Source of the DNA: Megachile rotundata
Taxonomy: Eukaryota; Arthropoda; Insecta; Hymenoptera; Megachilidae
NCBI RefSeq assembly: GCF_050947335.1
Contig: NC_134997.1
Span: forward strand, 3,162,001-3,226,000
Reading direction: 5' to 3'
DNA: 64,000 nt
Shown in pieces: positions 56,053 to 64,000 of the stretch. Within the stretch, counting starts at the first letter, position 1. Each line of letters opens with the position of its first letter. The translations under genes and the position numbers were made by a program. The notes below the pieces were generated by a model. It was not told the DNA's origin. It saw only the letters and a list, made by a program, of their open reading frames with translations, and did no database searches.

Positions 56053-58738
56053 ATGTCAAGTGAGACACATATTTTTTGCAACTATTCTCTGAATGCTAAT
56101 TGTTCAACGATAACTTGTGTACGATTAGGTATCAAAATGTCAGCGAATACTTCGGTACCAACTCCAGGCTCATCTGGAATAAAATTAATCACCCGCCAAA
56201 AGTTATTTGAAATAATGCAAACAAACAAAGAAAACAATATTAATGGCAAATTGCAATGCATCGAACAATATTTATTAAATCAGCAAAATTACACAGACGA
56301 AGAGCGTCGGCAATTCAAGCACCAAATTTCTCACATAAAATCACAGTTTAAACAGAGGTGGCTGTCTGCGCGCTACAAAGAAAAGTTGTTTATAAAACAA
56401 AATGAGAAGTGGCTTGCAGGGACAATTGAAATACCAGTAACAAAAACCGAAAGTGAACAACCGCGACAATTAAAATCATTTGAACAATTAAGTGATCGCA
56501 GCAAGCGAAGGAAAACTGCAGACCTTCGCGAAAATGTTAGCATTGAAAAATTGGTATTCGCCACAGAATCGAAATTAAGAGCTTCCGGTCAAGTAGATGC
56601 ATCAAGTGTATTAAAACATATAATTCAATCACCAGAGTCGGCAAAAAAATGCAAAAATATTTGTTCCACTGATCCAGAAAAGAAAAAGAAACAACTAACA
56701 AATGAGCAGGCCCTGTCAATATTTGTAGAGGCAAGGTTATCACGGGAGCAGTATAATATCATTCGAATGAGCAGTAAAAAATTATTTCCGTGTTATAGTT
56801 TATTGCAGAAAGCAAAAAAGGATTGTTATCCCAATCGTGAGGCATTCACAATAAATGAAACTAATGCCGAGGTAAACCTGCAAGACCTACTAAACCATAC
56901 AGTTGCCCGTTTATTATTATACTTACAACATACATCGAACAATTTAAATAGCGACAGCGACATGAAGTCGTTGGAGTTAATTAGTAAATGGGGGTGCGAT
57001 GGGTCCCAACAGACACAATACAAACAAGCATTTCTAAGAACAACAGATTCCGATGCACACATTTTCCAAAGCTCATTTGTCCCATTACAATTAATTTCTT
57101 CGATCAGCAAAAAAGTAATTTGGCAAAACCCGACACCATCCTCTCCCCGGTATTGCAGGCCCATACGCATTAGATTCATGAAAGAATCTGTAGATGTCGC
57201 AACAGAAGAAATCAGTTATATCCAAAATAAAATTAACGAATTAACGGAAACACAAATCGGAGGAGTTTCCATATCGCATAAATTACTGTTTACAATGATT
57301 GATGCTAAAGTCTGTAATGCAGCTACGAGCACAAAATCTACCATGAAATGTTTCATATGTGGCGCTACTTCGAAAGATTTTAACAACTTGACAGACAGGC
57401 CCATAATAAATCCAAGTACGCTGCAATTCGGTCTATCTATTTTGCATGCCAAAATAAGACTTTTTGAAAATCTACTACACATAGCTTATAAATTACCAAT
57501 TGTCACGGACTGTTGACAACGGCTCAAGCACGTCAGCGCGGTGTGAACGCGGAAAAAAAGGTTGACGATTGGTTTAAAGGGACGGAACACGGAACACGTA
57601 GAAACAGTCGAGCATTACACTTAATTGCTTAGTTTATTGTCCAGAGCACACACACACACGTTCACTTACAATGATTTTATGCACATACAACGATTCACAA
57701 AATTTAAAGGTCTTAGCAGACTGCAGCAGCGCAAGAAACAAAATGCGAAGCGCATATGATGCAATACTCGCGATAGCACGAAGCGAAGCCGATTCGGAAC
57801 AATAACAGAATGAACCACGCGGTCATCGCGCCGATGTTTATACTGCTTGCTCTCCGAACTCTCTCGAAGCATGTACACAACAGCTGATCGGTAGATACAA
57901 AACAAAGGTTCACGATGTTTCGCTTTCGAGAGAGTTCGGAGACGTTGCTCACCGCGGCGGTGAGGTGACGGACGGGGAGAGCATTCTTCGCTAAGATTGC
58001 GGTTTCCAAACACCAATAAAGAAATGGCAAATAAAAACAATAGAAGAAAAGAATACCGTTGAGCAAAAAAAAAGATATATTCAAGAACAATTCAAAATTA
58101 AAAAAGGTATAATAATAGATAGACCTAAACCTGGCTTTGGCAATAGCAATGACGGAAATACTAGCCGTAGATTTTTTGCAGATCATAATTTATCAGCAGA
58201 AATAACGGGGATTGATGTAACATTAATATATCGTTTTAAAGTCATATTACAAGCTATCTCTACTCTGTACAAAATAAACATTGAAAAATTTGAAGCGTAT
58301 GCCATGGATACAGCCAAACTGTATATTCGATTGTATCCATGGCATCCAATGACCCCCACTACGCACAAAATTTTAATTCATGGCCCGGTAATAATACAAA
58401 ATGCCATTTTGCCAATTGGACAACTATCCGAAGAAGCAGCAGAAGCAAGAAATAAACATTTCCGAACATACAGGGAAAATCATTCAAGAAAATGTTCTAG
58501 AGAAGCATGTAACGAAGACGTGATAAATAGACTTCTTCTCACTTCCGATCCGTATTTAACAAGCATACGGAAAATACCAAAAAAAAAGTCACGTCCCCTT
58601 TTACAAGAAACACTAAATTTGCTTCTTCTACCTAATACAATAAGCGAAGACGAAGACGAAAGCGAAGAAGAAAATGAAGAAGACGACGAAAATGAAGATT
58701 ATGATGAAAGCGAGGATGAGGACGAGAATATTTATTAG
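56053..58738 (+). pseudogene. Transib transposase, interrupted only by a solo LTR
   Basis: This DDE recombinase of the RAG1/Transib family would cut element ends at the heptamer. The first catalytic Asp lies in KWGCDGSQQT (about 56998). The next block, MIDAKVCNA (about 57300), carries the second Asp, followed by a C-x2-C (CFICGA). After the LTR come GNSNDGNTSRRFF (about 58140) and LPIGQLSEEAAEARNKHF (about 58415), with the catalytic Glu, then an acidic Asp/Glu-rich tail. The two parts (56053-57500 and 58018-58738) are in phase with no stop, together 722 codons. An internal Met at 56137 is another plausible start. Confidence 0.9.
57501..58012 (-). mobile_element. Solo LTR in the Transib transposase (TSD CCAAT)
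   Basis: 512 bp from TGTCACGG to CCAAACA, with CCAAT at 57496-57500 and 58013-58017. On the minus strand it has GCAGTATAAACATC (TATA) and GACAATAAAC (polyadenylation), so it reads leftward. A 5-bp TSD fits BEL/Pao or some Gypsy lineages. The CACACACACACG run lies near its 3' end. Confidence 0.88.
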
Positions 58739-59084
58739 AATAAGATGATAGAAGAACATTTTCATAAAGCAATTTTCATCGAATTGTGAGTATCGTAATT
58801 GTATATAAAAAATATTTTTTGAATATCATATCTACATATATCATTATATTTCATATATTTTAATGCATATATTTCAATAAGATTTTAGATGTGTATTGTA
58901 GCTTCAGTAGTGATTTTTATACAAAATACCTATATAATCAAAAAGTAGAAGATTTACGCTTTACAATCATTGTTGTTTCATCAATTTCGGACTATTACCG
59001 GCAAAGTTATGAGAATTTAAAAATTACGCGAATTTTAAATTAGCTCTGTCCGGCTTTTAGGTGCAAATACCCCACTGTGCGACG

Positions 59085-60000
59085 GACGGACGTGCCGGGT
59101 GGTCAAAAGCCTATGAATTATCTCAAATAAAGTAAAATCCTTTATTTTCAATTTCTTTTCACTCAGGACGTGACAAATTTTTGGTTAGTAACCAAAGAAA
59201 TAGAACAAGACAGTCCAGACACCAGAGTCCTTTTTAGGTATGTGGAATGAAGCGTGTGGAGCGTCCAGTCACCACTTCGAATAAATGTTGGAAAATCAAG
59301 GAATTTGCAGCGTGCGACGCGTCCAGATGTCACTACGATTTGGGAAAGGATTAATTGGATGTAGTAGAGCCAAAAATCCAAAACCCGTATTTGGTCTACT
59401 CGGAAACTAAACGTAACCAAACATGAAGTTAACTAACTATGTCGCTTTATTTTATGAAAAGGGAGTCGCTCATAATCATTAGATTGACTGATCTTCAATG
59501 ATATTTAATGTAAATAATCGTCAAACTCTACTACAACGAAAGTTATTTTTGGAATGTAGCGTTATATTCTAAGTCGATTTTTAAAATTAGAATAAATTGT
59601 AACAAAATATTTCTAAGTTCGAATGTAATGTATTTAAAATAATTCTACGTGTCGAACAGCGAAATTTAAATAAATCTAAGTGTTATCTAGTGGAATTGGA
59701 ATAAATCTAAGTGTCAATGAAATGAAAAATAATTCTAACAATAAATTCTAAAAATGAATAATTAAAAAGTGACTAAGCTCGAAAATGCCAAAGTTATACG
59801 AAGATTTGTCGAAGTGATCGCGGTGATATGACCCTTTGCGCGGGTTCGAAGTGATGCGTCGAAGGATCGGAATTAGAATGACGATCTGTCGCGCGTCGGC
59901 GTGGCTTTTTATTTCGTTTTTGTTAAGGGGCGTGAGTCGTCTCGCGAGTGGGGAGAGCTCCGTTCAACGCGGTGGTTGGTGCGCGACTGGTGGTTGCGGG
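59085..60000. other. Unassigned sequence between Transib and hAT
   Basis: The left part is AT-rich with the recurring motif AATAAATCTAAGTGT (59670-59730). From about 59780 to 60000 it becomes CpG-rich and continues past the hAT at 62847. It could be a promoter region or old repeat. No coding call. Confidence 0.3.
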
Positions 60001-62838
60001 CAGTGATGAGATATTGGACCGGTTTTTTCGCGCATGCGCGAGAAATGCAGGAGCGTACGCAGCGTATGTGGTCAGTGGCGCCATTAGATGGCGTAGTGTC
60101 GTTGGCGGGAAAGCAGCGGAGAAGCAGCCGTTACGAGGTACGTTATACATATTTAATTATAATGGCATTTAACAATGGTGAAGGTGCCGTAAAAAAGCGT
60201 AGAATCCGTAGATTTAATTATGCATGGCTAGATAACGACAGTTATAAAGTATGGTTAAAACCTACTGAAGATAGAAGTAGTGCGCTTTGTATCGCTTGTA
60301 ACAAAACTATTAGATGTAGCAAATCCAATATAGACAGTCATGAAAAAACAAATGTACACCGTAGAAATGTAAATTCGCTCGATATAAATGATTGCAATAA
60401 TGATAATAATAATAATAATGTCACCGCGAGTAGCTTACTGCATACAGACAAAGTGAAACGAGCTGAAATTAAATTATCTGCATTTTTCGCTGAACATAAT
60501 GTAGCATTTTGTACCGTAGATCATTTGATCCCATTAATAAAAGATATTTGTATTGAACCCAAAGTTGTACAGGATCTTTCACTTGCTCGACATAAGTGTG
60601 CAAAAATTGTCAAAAATGTAATTGCCAAACGCGAAATTGAGAATATAATTGATTGTTTACAAACGTGTAGATTTTCGATTTTAATTGATGAGAGTACCGA
60701 TATCTCCGATACAAAATTAATGTGCGTGCTGGTGAGATATGTGTCACCATTAGATGGTAGCATTATAACGCAGCTATTAGAATTATTACAATTAGATGCT
60801 ACCGATTGTTCCGCGACTAAAATTTTCCAAATTTTCAAAAACTCTTTAGATGAAAAACAAATTCCTATTCAAAATATTGTTGGTTTAGCATGTGACAATG
60901 CGCCAGTTATGGTTGGCCGCAATAATTCATTCATGTCACATTTAAAAATAGAAGTTCCCGAATTAATTACTATAAATTGTATTTGCCATTCTTCCGCGCT
61001 TATAGCTAGTCACTCTTGTGACCAATTACCTTCGGCTTGTGAAAATTTAATTAGAGGAGTTGTCACTTATATTTCGGGCAGTGCAAAGAGATGTGCAATT
61101 TTGGTTGAATTTCAGGATTTTTTTGAAGTACAGCGATTAAAAATGTTAAAATTATCAAATACTAGATGGCTTTGCCTCCACAAATGTGTTATTAGATTGT
61201 TAGATAATTGGGACGTTTTGAAAAATTATTTCATTTTAGCAGCAGTAGAAGAGAAACCTAGTTTCGCGGAAAATATTTTGGATTATTTTAACGACCCCGC
61301 GATTAAAGCTTATATACTTTTTCTTAAATAGTCTTTACATTTTTTTAATAATTTCAATGCTCTGTTTCAGTCTGGCAGTATTTTAATACACAAATTATTC
61401 GAAAGTAGTACAAAATTAATTCATCAAATAGGGCAAAATTTTATCAAAATTCACGCGTTAAAGAACATAGAAACTTTGGACATAGACAATGTTAATAATA
61501 TTCAGAATATTGAAAATGTTTATTTAGGTCCAGAATGTGAAAATTATTTAGAATCTATAGAAGTAGAATCTGCCCGTCAAATTAGATTAAATTGTTTGAA
61601 TTTTTATACTACTGCAGTTCGAGAGATGCTTGTACGTCTACCTTTACAAGATCCTTTTTTTAAACAATTGCATTTTTTAGATTCAAAAATAGCTTTATAC
61701 GATGAAGGTAGACAAAAAATTAAAGATTTAACTCTTATCGCCAAACGTGTCAGTAATTTAATTGATGTAACAGAATTAGCTTTTGAATGGCGAATTTTAC
61801 CATCGTCTTTTGATGACGACGATAAAAAAGAATTAATTGGTTTAACTTTAGATAAAATGTGGAAACGTATTTTAGATGTTACAAATTTCGATGGGGAAAA
61901 GATGTTTCCAAATTTAAAATCATTAGTTGCAATAGTTCTCTCTTTACCCCACTCAAACGCCGAAGCTGAGCGTATATTTTCTATTGTCACCGACGTAAAA
62001 AATAAAAAAAGAAACCAATTATCTAACGATACGGTTTCTTCAATTTGTATAGTTAGATCCAGTTTTCAATAAAAAAATATTAATTGCACTAATTTTGAAG
62101 TAGATTCGCGACATCTCGAACTGCATAACGCGCAAAATTTGTATGACACTAAATGCACATCTGATAGTTTGTAATATGTTATATTTTTGCTTATATGTTT
62201 ACTTAGAGCTTCTATTTATTTTATTTTATATTATTTGTGCAATTTTTAGTAATATATATTTACATAGAACTTCTATTTATTTTATTTTACATTATTTGTG
62301 CAATATTCTTTTAGTTCCTTTTATTATTATTATTTTGTTATTTATTGTTTTATAATGCTATTGTGCCAAAGAAAAGTGTGATATTTTAAGTTATTTTAAA
62401 CATTATATTCATTTACACTGTTATGTTATTTTATAAATTCTATTACAAATTGTTTTTCAGTTTTATTCTTGTTGAATATTATAAATGTAATTTTTGTTTT
62501 ATGAATACTGATAAGGTTTTGGCAGTTTTCCTTATCCTAGCAACAAATGTTGGTATTCTTTTATTGATTCTGTCTAATAAAATATTTTATTTTTATATTG
62601 TATATTTTGCGTACAGTTATTTTAGTACCCTTCCTTTACATCTACTCCTCAAATATGAAAATATGTATATCATCTAATCTTATCCAACCTATACATTCAT
62701 ATTTCACAACCAAATTATAAAAATTGTTGAAAAATAATGAGGGGTGATTAAGGTACCCTATTTTATTGAAACTTGTACTTTACTGAGACTAAAATTGCCG
62801 CGCATGCGCGAAAAAACCGGTCCAATATCTCATCACTG
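60001..62838 (+). mobile_element. hAT transposon, nearly intact
   Basis: 2838 bp, with inverted ends CAGTGATGAGATATTGGACC followed by GGTTTTTTCGCGCATGCGCG (40 bp, no mismatch seen). A perfect 8-bp duplication, GTTGCGGG, lies at 59993-60000 and 62839-62846. These are classic hAT features. The clean ends and TSD suggest recent insertion. Confidence 0.96.
60162..62072 (+). pseudogene. hAT transposase with one in-frame stop
   Basis: The start at 60162 (MAFNNGEG) lies inside the element; an upstream frame from 59901 crosses the left end and is not used. A BED-like finger (C-x2-C...H-x4-H, about 60294-60355) is followed by the catalytic region with DESTDISDTKLM (about 60690) and CDNAPVMVG (about 60895). 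The C-terminal dimerisation block reads LPHSNAEAERIFSIV (about 61945). The single defect is TAG at 61329-61331. The rest is open for 636 codons, close to ZBED/ZMYM-like hAT transposases. It may be read through, or be a sequencing error. Confidence 0.92.
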
Positions 62839-62846
62839 GTTGCGGG

Positions 62847-63550
62847 AAGTGGTGCGAGTTGAGCGCCGCGTATGTTTCTTCCAGTGAACTACCTCTCTCG
62901 CTACGCGGTACCGGCATGTGCCCGGTCACGTAGTTCGGGTTGCGTGCGTCACGCGAGAGTCTCGCGGCGAGACTCCCTGCTCTGCGGAGGTTGGGCTAGC
63001 TGTCGTGATGAGCGCACGTGTTCGGAGGTCGCTCCGCGTTAAAATCCAGTTTTGGTGGAAAAAAGTGGTAAAAGTGTGGTAAATAATGTTGTGAAGTGAG
63101 GGGAAATCGCGGGGGAAGTGAGCGGTGAAATTTTTGTGAAAATCGGAAGTGGAATAGTGAAGTTATAAATAAAAAACAAAATTTCGGTAATGGCGACCTC
63201 CACGTGACGCGAGGGAAAGCATGGGATGCAAACACATGAGAAGTCAAGAGTGTTCGTGCCGACGGCGGAATAAAATAAATATGTGTGCGACTTAAACATG
63301 ATTATATTAATGTATCGCGAACGAAATTAGTGCAATTTAAGGGCGAAATGTGCCCTCGAAGGAGGACTTGCGTGAACACGTGGTCGTGCGATATGTCGAA
63401 GTTGTGAGAGAAAGTCGCAAAATTAAATAAATTAAATAATCTAAATGTCAGAAGGGAATTAGAGTGCGGGGGAAGGGCGAATGAGGCATATGGCATATGC
63501 GGTAGTTAGCCTTTGAGTTTTTCTTTTTGTGATTTGACGGTGAATAGATC
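62847..63550. other. CpG-rich flank of the hAT insertion
   Basis: The target of the hAT continues here. GC-rich to about 63050, then purine-rich. No open frame with a domain. It may be a host promoter or 5' exon, but nothing proves this. Confidence 0.3.
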
Positions 63551-63813
63551 TGTTAGATTTAATGATGCTTGTATTTTGAAATTTTTTCTGTTTGTTTGCT
63601 GTGTGTATTTGTGCGAACGAACCTGAACTGCGGCACAATTGTCATTGTTTTTTTTTAATCGAATGGATGATAGTCAATTTTTATTGTCTCCTCCGCGTGC
63701 AGTCGTCGTTGCGCATAGAAAACGAGCGGTTCAATGTTTTTTCTTCATAAAGTTTAATACGTTTTTTTCATTTAAATAAAATATTCTAAAGACTCTGTGG
63801 CAGTTACTCAAAA
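63551..63813 (+). mobile_element. Solo LTR of the Copia-2 family
   Basis: 263 bp, TGTTAGATTTAATGATGC... to ...GTTACTCAAAA, matching the reverse complement of 33152-33413 throughout with scattered differences. TSD AGATC at 63546-63550 and 63814-63818. The terminal CA has mutated to AA. Confidence 0.92.
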
Positions 63814-64000
63814 AGATCGATCGAGTAAACTTCGATGTATCGAACGAACACATGGGCATCTCCGCGCGAGGTAAAGCGCAGAGCGAAAAGGCCGCTTCGC
63901 AATATCCAACATGGTCGAGGAAGGGTCGCTAGAGGCGCATGGAGAGTGGTTTTTAAGGACGAGGCCTAAGGGCGAATCGGAGGTATGCGGCAACAAGCAA

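Larger units (their letters stand above)
54673..59079 (+). mobile_element. Autonomous Transib transposon (RAG1-like superfamily)
   Basis: Inverted ends CACAGTGGGGTATTT(A/G)CACC followed by AAAAGCCGGACA, flanked by the 5-bp TSD CGACG (54668-54672 and 59080-59084). The length is 4407 bp, or 3890 bp without a solo LTR and its extra TSD. It encodes a Transib transposase. Two minus-strand frames at 55063-55456 inside the left part have no recognised function. Confidence 0.94.

Noticed and set aside
59901..60161. N-terminal extension of the hAT transposase frame
   Set aside because: It begins outside the element left end (60001), so it is a chance read-through of the target.
63000..63540. Host gene promoter or first exon
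   Set aside because: The CpG-rich composition is suggestive, but there is no coding exon, splice donor in context or homology to support it.

Overview
This window looks like insect chromosomal DNA, most likely from a hymenopteran such as an ant. It is a transposon graveyard with no host protein-coding gene that I can defend. The insect call rests on a degenerate arthropod-type 28S rRNA fragment carrying R2 and R1 insertion junctions, Copia elements primed by the internal half of initiator tRNA-Met, and mariner, Transib, hAT and R1/R2-clade elements. Calling it an ant is inference. The nested, decayed structure suggests pericentromeric heterochromatin, or the edge of an rDNA array.

Layout. 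1-5.7 kb: AT-rich DNA with foldback and direct repeats and one solo LTR (4522-4832, TSD GTAC). 5.8-8.6 kb: 3' part of an R1-clade retrotransposon (R1-A) split by a non-autonomous Transib (6914-8275, TSD CGTCG). 9-12.7 kb: mariner fragments, a 43-bp minisatellite, a Gypsy integrase remnant and an internally deleted mariner. 13372-18663: a complete Copia element (Copia-1, minus strand) with a 1398-aa open polyprotein, apparently identical LTRs and TSD AATAC. 20.6-21.2 kb: Tc1-like transposase remnant. 22.4-26.1 kb: Copia-3 remnant holding a Gypsy-type solo LTR that itself holds a TTAA-flanked MITE. 26.9-34.1 kb: Gypsy-1, whose gag is broken by a solo LTR and by Copia-2 (28409-33413), which in turn carries another solo LTR.

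34.9-54 kb: the most informative block. A fossil 28S segment ends at the R2 cleavage site (35034). It is followed by an R2-clade element (R2-A), a second copy of the target end (39446-39467), a second R2-clade element (R2-B, to about 52011), then 76 bp of 28S (52012-52087). That 76 bp runs from the R2 site to the R1 site and is followed by repeat-rich sequence that is probably an R1 5' region. R2-B holds a complete R1-clade element (R1-B, 40403-48127, 15-bp TSD). R1-B in turn holds a Transib MITE and a TA-flanked element. A TIR element with 228-bp arms splits the R2-B endonuclease region.

54673-59079: an autonomous Transib, the RAG1-like superfamily, with 5-bp TSD CGACG and termini that read as heptamer, 23-bp spacer and nonamer-like block. 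Its transposase frame is open except for one solo LTR. 60001-62838: a nearly intact hAT element with an 8-bp TSD and one stop codon. 63551-63813: a solo LTR of the Copia-2 family.

The genes do not form a host pathway. What connects them is insertion order. In many cases removing an insert plus one TSD copy restores the reading frame of the host element, which makes the boundaries firm. Most boundaries come from visible TSDs and inverted repeats. Family assignments come from protein motifs read by eye.
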